Source: a bacterium
GTDB taxonomy: Bacteria > Actinomycetota > Acidimicrobiia > Spongiisociales > ZC4RG35
DNA: 64,000 nucleotides
Direction of reading: 5' to 3'
NCBI GenBank assembly: GCA_028823995.1
Contig: JAPPFD010000031.1
Span: 1 to 64,000, forward strand
The notes below the pieces were generated by a model, which made no database searches, had not been told where the DNA came from, and was given only the letters and a program-made list of their open reading frames with translations. Position 1 is the first letter of the stretch; each line of letters begins with the position of its first letter. Below, piece after piece: positions 51,379 to 59,947 of this stretch. A program made the translations under genes and the position numbers.

Positions 51379-52508
51379 CAGGCGCCGGCGCCTCCGGTGA
51401 TGCTTTGTAGCTGAGCTCGGACGCCGGGCAGGATCTCGTCCTGTCGGTCGAGCTTTTCGATGAGGTCGCCGTAGATGGCGTCGCGGTTGATGTCGATCGC
51501 CTCCAGCATGGTGGGAGCGTCGGAGCGTTGCCGCCAGACCAGGTTCTCGTCCAGCCGGGGGGTCTGCACGGTGCGGGTGGGAACCCAGTGGCGGTTGATC
51601 AGCCAGGCGATGTTGATCAGGTCCCAGACTATCCATGACTGGCCGGGGAAGAACTTGACCCCCCGGTCGATGCGGATCGGGTTGTGGGTGTAGAGGTGAT
51701 ATAGGTAGTCGCCGATCTCGCCCTTGCCCTTGAAGTAGGCCTCCATCTCGGGGAGGGAGATCACCAACTGGGCGCCGATGTAGAAGCCCGGGAGGTACAC
51801 CAGGGGAACGCCCGAGTCGTAGAGGAGCCGCGACGCGTGGGGGTCCTGGACCAGGTTGAGCGAGGTGTGGTTCGTAAAGTCGGTCCAGGTGGGAAAGCCC
51901 GAGGTCCAGCTCACCACCATCTTGGTGGCGATCTCGGGCGCCATCAGGAGAGCAGACGAGACATTGGTGACACAGCCGATCGCCACCACGTGCAGGGGTC
52001 GTTCGTCGTTTGCCAGGGCTAACTCGATGATGCGTTCCGCGCCCTCGCTCTCGACCGGGATGTCGGGAGCGGACATGTACCGGTCGGCGCCCCGGAAGGC
52101 CACGCCGTCAGAGGGGAGGCCCATCTTGGAGAGGACGGTCTTGATCTCCTCATAGGAGGTCTCCATGCCCTCGGCGGGGCCCCACATGTCCATGGTGGCC
52201 GGATCGATGCCTTCGGAGACGAGGTGGCGCGCCCAGTATCCCATCAGGTTGTCCGAGTCGGGCTCGCGGCCCGCCCGGAGGGCCTGTGCGGCCTCCACCA
52301 CCCGTTCGCGGTAGTGGAGGTGACCGAAGGGCTCGGCTACCACCGCCTCCACCTCGATCCGCTCCGGAGAGAGGAGCGCCCAGGCCATGGCGAACTGGTC
52401 GTCGATCTCGTTGTTGGTGTCGGTGTCGATCAGTACCCGGGTCGGCCCCTCCACGTCAGCGAACATCTCCCGGCGGCGTTCCTCACTCACATTTGGAAAT
52501 ACGGTCAT
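51378..52508 (-). CDS. Nucleoside hydrolase family protein (IUNH)
   Basis: A 376-residue enzyme. VLIDTDTNNEIDDQFAMAWAL holds the Asp cluster (DTD...DD) that binds calcium and ribose in inosine-uridine hydrolases; VVAIGCVTNVSSALL supplies the next conserved block. It cleaves nucleosides to ribose and base, or a related N-riboside. Compared with typical members (about 310-330 residues) it carries an extra segment near 95-140 and a longer end. It precedes the dehydrogenase with a 1-nt overlap. Confidence 0.86.
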   Translation of the reverse strand: MTVFPNVSEERRREMFADVEGPTRVLIDTDTNNEIDDQFAMAWALLSPERIEVEAVVAEPFGHLHYRERVVEAAQALRAGREPDSDNLMGYWARHLVSEGIDPATMDMWGPAEGMETSYEEIKTVLSKMGLPSDGVAFRGADRYMSAPDIPVESEGAERIIELALANDERPLHVVAIGCVTNVSSALLMAPEIATKMVVSWTSGFPTWTDFTNHTSLNLVQDPHASRLLYDSGVPLVYLPGFYIGAQLVISLPEMEAYFKGKGEIGDYLYHLYTHNPIRIDRGVKFFPGQSWIVWDLINIAWLINRHWVPTRTVQTPRLDENLVWRQRSDAPTMLEAIDINRDAIYGDLIEKLDRQDEILPGVRAQLQSITGGAGA

Positions 52509-52523
52509 TCCAGCCTTTCGCGC

Positions 52524-53414
52524 TCACTTTCGACTTCTCCAATCTACACCCTCTGTCACCGCGATTGAATTCAGCTCTCGCAGGCGTGCGGCGGCGCTCT
52601 CCAGAGTCCCTTCGCCCGTTGCAGCTTCCCTCCATACCGCCCGTCCTCCCAGGAAGCCTGAGGCGCCGGCGCGGCAGGCCACCCGGAGCTGGCGGCGGAA
52701 CAGTCGGTAGTCGCCGCCCTCGGACAGGATGGCCCAGGGGACCGGGCTGAGGCGGTCGATCTCCTCGCAGGCCTCGGTCCAGGCTTCTTCGGACGTGTTC
52801 TCCGCAGGCTCGGGGAACTGGAGCTTCAGGACGTCGGCGCCCAGGTGTCCGAATAGTCGCACCCCCTCGAGGACCGCTTCGCTGCGCTCATGGGAGTGGT
52901 CGTAGAGCGCCAGGGGCTCGGCGAAGAGCGGCATGTCTTGTTGCCGGCACTGGTCCACCACCTCGGTTACGAAGGCCTCCGCTGCGGTGGTTTCGCCGCC
53001 GGGCTCGAAGAACATCGAGATCTTCACCGCGTCCACTCCGAGGCGGGCGGCTCTCTCCACGCTCCAGCCGGGCAGGAACCGGGGAGCGGTGAGGACGTCC
53101 GCGTAGTCGCCGTCCTCGATGCCGAGGATCAGGCCGGTCTCCGACAACGGACCCGAGCGGGTGAAGCCGGTTCCCTCCAGGAACCCGGGATCGATCAGCA
53201 TGGCTCCTCCCGCTGGACCTACTCCGTTGATTAGCGGCAGTTTGGCCGCCCAGATGTCTTCTGTGGTCATCGAGCCTGGGTCGTCGGGTCGGACGGTGGC
53301 TGCGAACGATCCGACATGGTCGATGGCCAGCACCGCGAAGTGCCCGGTGGGGGTGGCCACCTTCTGGAGCCGGGCCGATCGGACACTGTCAGTTGCGGCG
53401 GCGGATGTTTCCAT
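52524..53414 (-). CDS. LacD/YihT-type class I sugar-phosphate aldolase
   Basis: A 296-residue TIM-barrel aldolase of the tagatose-1,6-bisphosphate aldolase family. GHFAVLAIDHVGSF matches the start, AMLIDPGF the second strand, and GVDAVKISMFF holds the likely Schiff-base Lys; ILSEGGDYRLFRRQLRVAC completes the barrel. The family also contains the sulfofructose-phosphate aldolase YihT. It would split a ketose phosphate into DHAP and an aldehyde. It lies between the FucI-like isomerase and the nucleoside hydrolase. Confidence 0.83.
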   Translation of the reverse strand: METSAAATDSVRSARLQKVATPTGHFAVLAIDHVGSFAATVRPDDPGSMTTEDIWAAKLPLINGVGPAGGAMLIDPGFLEGTGFTRSGPLSETGLILGIEDGDYADVLTAPRFLPGWSVERAARLGVDAVKISMFFEPGGETTAAEAFVTEVVDQCRQQDMPLFAEPLALYDHSHERSEAVLEGVRLFGHLGADVLKLQFPEPAENTSEEAWTEACEEIDRLSPVPWAILSEGGDYRLFRRQLRVACRAGASGFLGGRAVWREAATGEGTLESAAARLRELNSIAVTEGVDWRSRK

Positions 53415-53437
53415 GAGTCTCTGCGCCTGGGTCTCGA

Positions 53438-54880
53438 TCAGGCGTTGAGCCCGTCGATCTGCAGATAGTCCTTCAGGGGTACCGGACGGGTGGTGCGCAT
53501 GCCGAGCCAGGCGGCCACTTCCGCAAGCTCTGAGGAGAGGTCGCCCTGGGCCACCGCGAAGTGGTGCTCGTGTCCCTGCACCACCGCGGTGTTCACCAGG
53601 TCGTCGAGGCTGATCGGTTCGCCCGAGAGGCGGAAGTTCGAGAACCAGCCGCGGGTGCCCTCGAATCCGGCGTTGCCGGTCTCGACCACGTCGGCGGTGG
53701 CGATGAACATCTCGGTGAAGTCGTCACCGGCATAGGCGATTGTGGTCTTCTGGGGAGCGAAGCGAAGATCGCCCGACACTCCGTAGGTGACGTCGGACTT
53801 CCGGCCCAGGGTGACGTGGTCGACCCAGCGGATCCCGTTGTCGCCTCCGAAGTGGCGGGGGGTGACCCCGCAGTGCCAGAAGAGCGCCGCGTCGGACGCC
53901 TGGTCGAGGGCGGTTAGGTCGAGGAGCGTGGAGGAGCCGTGGATCTGCGACATCGAGTTCATCAACAGCATGGTGACGGCTCCCGGGACGTCTCCCTCGC
54001 AGGAGACCGCGAAGCCGTCCTCGGATCCGAGGAGGCTGTAGGCCATGCAGGGGGCCATGTGGTACTCCTCCTGGAAGGTGGGCCAGCACTGCACGGCCAG
54101 CGCGTCGTAGCCTTCGTCTTTGATCAGTTGGCCCAACGCCAGGTAGACCCGGGCGTTGCGGTCCATGCCCATCGGGCCGGCGGTCACCTCGGTGGCCAGG
54201 TCGGTGGCCGTCTGGACCATCGACTGGGCCGATTGGGCGTCGATGCTTCGGGCAAGATCCACAACTTCTGTGATGGAGTGGGTGCCTATGGTGACGCCGA
54301 AGCGGTCCTTCAGACAGTCTTCGTCGAAGTTCATGTTGTAAAAGCCCGGCGAGATGCCGCCGATCCACCCGATCCGCGCCGACGCCATGGCCTTGATGCC
54401 CTGCAGTGCGCGGATGGTCACCCGGAGGCGCCGGTCGGTGTCGGGTTCGTCGATGTGGCCGAAGAACCACTTGTAGGGGATCTTCTTCTCCGACAGGTGG
54501 CGGCGGATGATGGAGGCGTAGTGGCTGGCCGACACCAGGGAGTGGAGCTGGATGGAGCCTTCCAGGACCGGCTCGGGAGTGGCCCAGATGCCCAGGCGGG
54601 GCGCCACCTCGGCCAGGGGCTCCAGGAGTTCACCCGAGGCGCAGGCGGCGGTCTGCAAAAGGAGAAAGTCGATCTGTTCGGACTTGAGCCGTGCCGCAAC
54701 CTCTAGGGCGGTTTCCATGTCGGGGACGCCGCTGTCGATCGCCACCAGGTCGAAGTCGAACTCGTCCGCCAGGGCCTCGAGGCCCCTGATCGCCCGGCCG
54801 TACTGGTCGTGCTCGTCGGCGTAGTAGGTGCCGAACGCCACCCCAACGTATCCGATTTTCACTCGCCTCTTATTCGTCAC
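53438..54880 (-). CDS. FucI/AraA-like sugar isomerase
   Basis: A 480-residue protein of the L-fucose/L-arabinose isomerase fold. It begins KIGYVGVAFGTYYADEHDQYG, has DFLLLQTAACASGELL and WPTFQEEYHMAPCMAYSLLG (metal Glu candidate), and ends with a C-terminal domain containing VVQGHEHHFAVAQGD with a His cluster. Such enzymes convert aldoses to ketoses using manganese. It is the first gene of the operon, so the isomerisation is probably the entry step. Substrate cannot be read from the sequence. Confidence 0.85.
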   Translation of the reverse strand: MTNKRRVKIGYVGVAFGTYYADEHDQYGRAIRGLEALADEFDFDLVAIDSGVPDMETALEVAARLKSEQIDFLLLQTAACASGELLEPLAEVAPRLGIWATPEPVLEGSIQLHSLVSASHYASIIRRHLSEKKIPYKWFFGHIDEPDTDRRLRVTIRALQGIKAMASARIGWIGGISPGFYNMNFDEDCLKDRFGVTIGTHSITEVVDLARSIDAQSAQSMVQTATDLATEVTAGPMGMDRNARVYLALGQLIKDEGYDALAVQCWPTFQEEYHMAPCMAYSLLGSEDGFAVSCEGDVPGAVTMLLMNSMSQIHGSSTLLDLTALDQASDAALFWHCGVTPRHFGGDNGIRWVDHVTLGRKSDVTYGVSGDLRFAPQKTTIAYAGDDFTEMFIATADVVETGNAGFEGTRGWFSNFRLSGEPISLDDLVNTAVVQGHEHHFAVAQGDLSSELAEVAAWLGMRTTRPVPLKDYLQIDGLNA

Positions 54881-54922
54881 TTCAGTCCTGGGGAGTCGAG
54901 GGCGGTTTGAACTAGGACTACC

Positions 54923-55351
54923 TTAGCTTCCCGAAAGTCGTCGGGGTAACCGTCTGGCGGTAATGATTGCCGCTATTGCGATGCCGGTTCCGAGCGGCAC
55001 TCCCCCGAATGCGAGAGAGCTGTGGCCGTTCATTGCGCCCCACAGAGATCCAGTCGCTCCGAGGGCGATTACCAGAAGCGGAACCATCCTGTTCCACATA
55101 TGGTATCGCTGCTGTCGCTCGGCCATTCTGAGGATGCGTTCGGAGGCATCGGGTTGGGCTTCGTTGTAGGCTACGAAATCCGAGGGGGTAGGCAGGGGCC
55201 CGGACCACCATGACTGCAAGTGGACGGAGAACGCCTTGAACACCGCAGCCAGGTCCTGGGGATCAATTTGCTCAGGTTGGGCTGGCAATCCTGACTTCGT
55301 CTGGTCGCCGGTGGGTTCGTCGTCACTCGAGGATTGTGCCAACTCACTCAT
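54923..55351 (-). CDS. DUF2335 membrane protein
   Basis: A 142-residue protein. Residues about 45-80 fit DUF2335 (GPLPTPSDFVAYNEAQPDASERILRMAERQQ, in parts), followed by two short hydrophobic segments (about 90-130). The ATG at 55351 overlaps the preceding small gene by 8 nt; upstream in-frame starts are not needed. Function is unknown; such genes are scattered and often strain-specific. Confidence 0.75.
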   Translation of the reverse strand: MSELAQSSSDDEPTGDQTKSGLPAQPEQIDPQDLAAVFKAFSVHLQSWWSGPLPTPSDFVAYNEAQPDASERILRMAERQQRYHMWNRMVPLLVIALGATGSLWGAMNGHSSLAFGGVPLGTGIAIAAIITARRLPRRLSGS

Positions 55352-55550
55352 TGGCAACCGCGGTCCCCACGCGGTCAATGGCTGTCTGAAGATGTTTGCC
55401 CAGTTCCTCCCAAGCGAAGCGGGTCGCAATCGCCTGTTCCTCGTAAGCCTCCCTGATGTAGTCGTATGTTGACCGGTGTGCATGAATGTCTCTCAACATA
55501 CGTAGGGCCCGATGCAGTTCTTGCTCGGCTGGTGTCGTCATGTCGGACAT
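55344..55550 (-). CDS. Small helical protein linked to DUF2335
   Basis: A 68-residue, probably all-helical protein (HRALRMLRDIHAHRSTYDYI, later EELGKHLQTAID). It starts with an ATG at 55550 and overlaps the DUF2335 gene by 8 nt, so the two are likely co-translated. The family is not recognised. The pair looks like a small toxin-antitoxin-sized module, but no toxin motif is present. Confidence 0.6.
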   Translation of the reverse strand: MSDMTTPAEQELHRALRMLRDIHAHRSTYDYIREAYEEQAIATRFAWEELGKHLQTAIDRVGTAVANE

Positions 55551-55703
55551 TTGCTTACGGTCCTCGCCTTGTGTTCAAGTTGGCCAGCGTTCGGTTTTGA
55601 AGATGGGGTGTCCGGGGGACATGAGCGTTTGGTGAGCTTCACCGGTCCCGGGTTCCTCCTCTCTCCCTACGCACGGAGCATAATGGCGTTTGGGCATGAG
55701 GGA

Positions 55704-55729
55704 GCGAATCGCTTGGTGATTAGATTCGC
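55704..55729 (-). terminator. Inverted repeat downstream of dhaL
   Basis: GCGAATC / GATTCGC form a perfect 7-bp stem with a 12-nt loop, about 30 bases after the dhaL stop on the minus strand. No T-tract follows. The rest of 55551-55759 shows no gene. Confidence 0.3.
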
Positions 55730-55759
55730 GATCCGAAGCTGACTTTCCTTCCACCGGTG

Positions 55760-56398
55760 CTACCCCTGTGACTCGACGGCCTCGGCCCAGGCCTCGAATA
55801 TAAGCGCCACGGTACAGGCGCCGGGGTCCTCAGACCCGATGCTTTGCTCGGCGGCGTAGCGGGCGCGCCCGGCTCGGGGTTCCAAGGAGGTGGTGGACAA
55901 CGCTCCCCGTCGGGCGGCCCGGGCGGCGGCGTCGAGTATCCGGGCCAGGGAGGCTCCTTCTCCGGATGCGGTTCTAGCTGCGTCCACTGCCGGTGTGAGT
56001 GCGTCCACCATGGTCTTCTGGCCCGGCTCCACTTTCCCGATCCGCATCACCCGGGTTAGTCCCTTCTCCATGCCGGTCACCATGTCCGCGGGAGTGGCGG
56101 GGTTGTCGGACCTGTTTAGTTGTCCCCCGATGGCGCCGAAGAAGGATCCGAACAGCGCTCCAGCGGCGCCGCCAACCGCGTCGTGGAAAGCCCGGCCGGT
56201 GGTCCGGAACACCTCGGCGGGCGTGGGGTCATCCGACGCTTCGATTCGTTCCATCGCCTCGGAGAGGGCGGTGGCCATGTTCACCCCGTGGTCACCGTCG
56301 CCGGCCACCGCGTCCAAGCGGGAGAGTTCGTCCTGGTGGTCGCTCACCCGCCGCCGGGCGGCGTCGACCAACCTTCTTGAAAGGTCTCCGTCCAACAC
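55760..56398 (-). CDS. dhaL: Dihydroxyacetone kinase subunit DhaL
   Basis: A 212-residue protein. DAVAGDGDHGVNM (about 29-41) carries the conserved Asp residues that bind the two magnesium ions and nucleotide; AGALFGSFFGAIG and GQKTMVDALTPA follow in family order. With DhaK it phosphorylates dihydroxyacetone or a related small ketose. No phosphotransferase DhaM gene is present, so it is probably ATP-dependent. It follows dhaK after six bases. Confidence 0.92.
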   Translation of the reverse strand: MLDGDLSRRLVDAARRRVSDHQDELSRLDAVAGDGDHGVNMATALSEAMERIEASDDPTPAEVFRTTGRAFHDAVGGAAGALFGSFFGAIGGQLNRSDNPATPADMVTGMEKGLTRVMRIGKVEPGQKTMVDALTPAVDAARTASGEGASLARILDAAARAARRGALSTTSLEPRAGRARYAAEQSIGSEDPGACTVALIFEAWAEAVESQG

Positions 56399-56404
56399 CG
56401 CCGG

Positions 56405-57421
56405 TTAGTGAGCACCCGGCATGACGAAACCGGCGCCGCGGGCGGGAGCATCGTAAAGAGCCAACAATTCACTGTCCATCTGGCAAATGGCGAAGGCGAA
56501 GCCCGCCATGTCCAGGGTGGTGGCGTAGGGCCCTACCCACGAGCGGGCCACCTTGATGCCCCGGCGTTCCAGTTCGGCCCGCGCCCCCCGGTAGAGGACC
56601 GAGAGTTCCATGATGGTGAGAGAACCGCCGTTGTTGAGGAGGAGACCGACCCTGGCGCCTGCCGGGAGGTCGGCGTCCTCCACCAGGCGGCGGATCATCA
56701 ACTCCGAGATATGGTCGGCCTCCACGTCCTCGCCCAGGCGGGTTCCCGCCTCTCCGTGCACTCCGAGGCCCACCGCTACCGAGGTGTCGTCGGGGTCTCC
56801 CAGGGGTTGGCCGCTGACCGGGTGCGCGACGGTCCCCATGGCGGCCGACAGTGAGCGGGTGCGGTCGCGGGCCTTGCGGACGATCCGGGCGCAGTCGGCC
56901 AGGGAAGCGCCCCGCTCGGCGATGGCGCCCACCATCTTCCAGACGAAGAACAGCCCCGCGCCACCCCGGCGCTCGGTGATCTGCTCCTTGGGCGCCGAGG
57001 CTATGTCGTCGTAGAGGATCACCATCTCCACGTCTTCGATGCCCTCGTCGTCTGCTTCGTCGATGGCGAGTTCGGCGTTCATGATGTCGCCTGCGTGGCT
57101 GGAGACCAGGAGCAGCACCCCGCCGCCCCGGTCGGCCGCCCGGATGCCGTCGACTATGCCGCCCGGACCGGGCGAGGAGAAGATCGGGCCCGGCACGTTG
57201 ACGTCGAAGAGGCCCTCTCCGACCCAGCCGATCATGGCCGGCTCGTGCCCGGACCCGTTGCCGATCACCACGCCCACGTGTCCCTCGGGCTTGGGCGTGG
57301 CGCGTACCACCATCCCGTCGGACAGCTTGATGACGTCCGAGTGTGCGGCGGCGTAGCCCTCCAGCATTTCTCCGACCGCGTCGGCCGGGTTGTTGAGAAA
57401 CAGCCGGGTTCGGACGCTCAT
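56405..57421 (-). CDS. dhaK: Dihydroxyacetone kinase subunit DhaK
   Basis: A 338-residue protein. GNGSGHEPAMIGWVGEG (about 54-70) and the substrate-binding His region VGLGVHGEAGTR (about 217-228) are those of DhaK, where a His binds the ketone covalently. The ATG at 57421 overlaps the epimerase stop by 4 nt. Members of this family also phosphorylate erythrulose in tetritol pathways, which fits the neighbouring TIM-barrel isomerase. Confidence 0.92.
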   Translation of the reverse strand: MSVRTRLFLNNPADAVGEMLEGYAAAHSDVIKLSDGMVVRATPKPEGHVGVVIGNGSGHEPAMIGWVGEGLFDVNVPGPIFSSPGPGGIVDGIRAADRGGGVLLLVSSHAGDIMNAELAIDEADDEGIEDVEMVILYDDIASAPKEQITERRGGAGLFFVWKMVGAIAERGASLADCARIVRKARDRTRSLSAAMGTVAHPVSGQPLGDPDDTSVAVGLGVHGEAGTRLGEDVEADHISELMIRRLVEDADLPAGARVGLLLNNGGSLTIMELSVLYRGARAELERRGIKVARSWVGPYATTLDMAGFAFAICQMDSELLALYDAPARGAGFVMPGAH

Positions 57422-58260
57422 GCCAGGTGTTGGCGAATGAAGGCGGCGGCGCCGGCGGCTTCGGCGTCCAGGTCTTCGTAGAGGTCCCGCCATGCGTAGG
57501 TGTCCCGGCCGGTCTGGACCGCCGAGTTGGGAAATGTCTCGAACACCACGTAGCCGTCGTAGCCCACGTCGTCCAGGGCTTCTTTGAAAGAGGCCCAGTC
57601 GATGTGGCCGTACTGGGGTGCGCGGCGGTTGTTGGCCGCCACCTGGACATGGCCGATCCTCCCGGCTGCCTGGCGGACCGCCCCGGCCAGGTCGTCCTCC
57701 TCCATGTTCATGTGGAAGGTGTCGAGTTCGACCTTGACCGAGTCGTGTCCCACCGTCTCGATGAACGACAGGCAGTCCGAGACGGTGTTGAACATGTAGG
57801 TCTCGAAGCGGTTGAGCACCTCCAGGCACAGGTCGACTCCCACCTCGGCGGCGTACTCGGCCACCGTGTGCAGCGACTCGGCGGATCTTTCCCGGTGACC
57901 GGCGAGGTCGCCTTTGGGGAACCCCATCCACGGTGCGTAGGTGACGCCTCCCAGGATCGGGCTTCCTAGGTCGGCGGCCTGGTCGAGACACCACTTCAGG
58001 TGGTAGATCCCCGATGAGCGAATGCCGGAGTCGGGGCTGGAGACGTCCATGGTCGGGGTGAGGCCGGTGCTGCACAGGACATCGAGACCCAGTGACGATG
58101 CGGTGCTGGCGATGTCGCGCACTCCCACATCGGTCCCGGCCACGAACGACATCTCCACTCCGTCGAAGCCCGCCTCGGCGGCCTTGTGGAACACCGCCGA
58201 CTGGTCGTCGTACCAGCTGTCCAGCCAGTAGAAGATCTCGATCCCGACCGGGCGGGTCAT
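57418..58260 (-). CDS. D-allulose/D-tagatose 3-epimerase-like TIM-barrel protein
   Basis: A 280-residue member of the xylose-isomerase-like barrel family. LCLEVLNRFETYMFNT and VKVELDTFHMNMEEDDLAGA are the metal-binding blocks of 3-epimerases (Glu and Asp ligands with His in TFH), and HVQVAANNRRAPQYGHIDW gives the third His block. Relatives epimerise ketoses or isomerise tetrulose phosphates. With DhaK/DhaL it could convert and phosphorylate a small ketose. It overlaps both neighbours by 4 nt. Confidence 0.87.
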   Translation of the reverse strand: MTRPVGIEIFYWLDSWYDDQSAVFHKAAEAGFDGVEMSFVAGTDVGVRDIASTASSLGLDVLCSTGLTPTMDVSSPDSGIRSSGIYHLKWCLDQAADLGSPILGGVTYAPWMGFPKGDLAGHRERSAESLHTVAEYAAEVGVDLCLEVLNRFETYMFNTVSDCLSFIETVGHDSVKVELDTFHMNMEEDDLAGAVRQAAGRIGHVQVAANNRRAPQYGHIDWASFKEALDDVGYDGYVVFETFPNSAVQTGRDTYAWRDLYEDLDAEAAGAAAFIRQHLA

Positions 58261-58733
58261 GGCGCCTCTCCTTCGATTGCGAAGGCGAATGCTAGGAGGG
58301 GATGGGCGGGTGCTCCGTCAATGAATTCCACGGTGACCGCCGCGCCGTGCTCGGGCGTCTCGTCGCCGATCACCCGGTGGGTGATGCCTCCTCTCACCCC
58401 GTCCAGGCGGATCGAGGCAAGGACGTAGGGCGGATCGATCCCCCCGAACGGCGGAGGGCTGTGCACCCGGGTGGCGGCGACGACCGTCCCGGTCCCGGGG
58501 AGGTCGTACCAGTCGGTCTCGGTGAGGTCTTCCTCGCAGAACCGGCGGGGAGGGAACCAGGACGCTCCGCACCCCGTGCAGCGGGTGGCGCGGAGGACGC
58601 CCTGTTCCAGCCCTAGGTAGAAGGGGCTGGAGGACCCCACTGCATGGCGGTAGCGCTGGGCCATCTCCACCCCCAGCAGGTAGACGGGTCGGCCGTCGGG
58701 GCCCACATTCCGCTCTGTTCCCGTCACCCGCAT
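58257..58733 (-). CDS. DUF35 OB-fold zinc-ribbon protein, partner of the thiolase
   Basis: A 158-residue acyl-CoA-associated OB-fold protein. The rubredoxin-like part is ATRCTGCGASWFPPRRFCEEDL: three Cys remain where four are usual (the last pair is FCEED rather than CPxC). The OB fold follows (GTGTVVAATRVHSPPP ... PYVLASIRLD). Such proteins form complexes with thiolase-like enzymes, for example ChsH2 with Ltp2 in steroid degradation, or in archaeal HMG-CoA synthesis. The ATG shares one base with the thiolase stop. Confidence 0.88.
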   Translation of the reverse strand: MRVTGTERNVGPDGRPVYLLGVEMAQRYRHAVGSSSPFYLGLEQGVLRATRCTGCGASWFPPRRFCEEDLTETDWYDLPGTGTVVAATRVHSPPPFGGIDPPYVLASIRLDGVRGGITHRVIGDETPEHGAAVTVEFIDGAPAHPLLAFAFAIEGEAP

Positions 58734-59947
58734 CAGCCCACCCTCCCGAAGACGTTCACCACGCTGAGCGACCCCACCCCGGCATGGGTGTCGGTCATCC
58801 CGATGCGGGCACCGGGCACCTGGCGGGGACCGCCGACTTCGTCCCGGATCTGGGAGACCACCTCCACCGCCTGGGCTATCCCGGTGGCGCCCACCGCCGA
58901 GCCCCGCCCCATCAGGCCTCCCGAGGGGTTCACCACCACCTGGCCACCCTGGTCGAACCGTCCGTCCGCGGCGGCCAGTCCACCGTGGCCGACCGGGCAG
59001 AGTCCCAGGTCCTCGTAGGCCTGGAGTTCCGCTCCGCTGAAGGAGTCGTAGACCTCGGCGAGGTCGATCTGGTCGGGAGGGTTGTCGATGCCTGCCTCGC
59101 GGTATGCCCGGGCGGCGGCTTTCCGCTTGGCCGCGAAGTGCGGGAACATCTCTTCGGATCGGTCCGAGAGGCGGGGCCGGTCGGTGGCGGACCCGCTTCC
59201 CAGGATGGCCACTGGCGGGCGCTCGGTGAAGGTGGGGGAGTGCTGCTCGACCCAGTCCCCGGTGGCCAGGAGCACGGCCGCCGCACCGTCGCTCAGGAGG
59301 CTTGCGTCGAACAGCCGGTAGGGGTCCGACAGCGGCGCCGACGACCGGACGTCCTCCACCGTGATCGACATGCCGCGGTGCGCCAGTGGGTTGTCGAGGG
59401 CCATGCGGCGGTTCTTCACCGCGATCTCGGCGAACTGCTCCGCGGTGGTGCCGTAGCGTCGCATGTGCTCTGTGATCATCAGTGCGTAGGGAGCGGCGAA
59501 GGTGCCGAACACCGGGGTCTCCCACTCGAAGTCGGCGGAGAGGGCCAGGATCTCTATGGCGGTGGTCCGGTCCACCGAGCGCCCGTTGGTCTCCCCGCCG
59601 AACACCAGCACCGAGCGGGCCTCTCCGGAGCGGATGGCCGTCAGGGCGGTGCGGATGGCGAGCGCCCCGGTGGCGCCGCCTCCCTCCACGCGCATCACGG
59701 GTTTGCCTGTGAGTCCCACGGTGTCGGAGAGGACCTGCCCGAGGCTCAGTTGGCGGTTGAAGTGATCGCTCTCGTAGGCGGCCACGCCCATGTCGACCGG
59801 CGACGGGGAGGAGAGCCCGGCGTCGAGGAGAGCCGCTCGGGCGGCCTCGGCCACCATGTCCCGCACCGAAGCGTCGTCCCGGAAGCCGACGAAGGGGGTC
59901 ATGCCCACCCCGGCAACCAGCGCCCCGCTCTCCGCCGATGTAGTCAC
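58733..59947 (-). CDS. Thiolase-fold protein lacking the nucleophilic Cys (possible Ltp2-like aldolase)
   Basis: A 404-residue SCP2-type thiolase-fold protein. At the place of the usual VENACASG motif it has VEGGGATG (87-94), so the catalytic Cys is Gly91. The C-terminal NPSGGLMGRGSAVGATG loop is kept, but the second Cys motif reads THAGVGSLSVV. A Tyr in AEVYDSFSGAEL matches the region that supplies catalytic Tyr residues in the Ltp2 retro-aldolase. With its DUF35 partner it more likely performs an aldol cleavage or acyl-CoA binding step than thiolysis. It is first in its operon. Confidence 0.87.
   Translation of the reverse strand: MTTSAESGALVAGVGMTPFVGFRDDASVRDMVAEAARAALLDAGLSSPSPVDMGVAAYESDHFNRQLSLGQVLSDTVGLTGKPVMRVEGGGATGALAIRTALTAIRSGEARSVLVFGGETNGRSVDRTTAIEILALSADFEWETPVFGTFAAPYALMITEHMRRYGTTAEQFAEIAVKNRRMALDNPLAHRGMSITVEDVRSSAPLSDPYRLFDASLLSDGAAAVLLATGDWVEQHSPTFTERPPVAILGSGSATDRPRLSDRSEEMFPHFAAKRKAAARAYREAGIDNPPDQIDLAEVYDSFSGAELQAYEDLGLCPVGHGGLAAADGRFDQGGQVVVNPSGGLMGRGSAVGATGIAQAVEVVSQIRDEVGGPRQVPGARIGMTDTHAGVGSLSVVNVFGRVG

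Noticed and set aside
54418-54699. Arg/Ser/Pro-rich frames opposite and within the FucI-like gene
   Set aside because: Typical out-of-frame shadows of high-GC coding DNA; the isomerase frame has clear family motifs.
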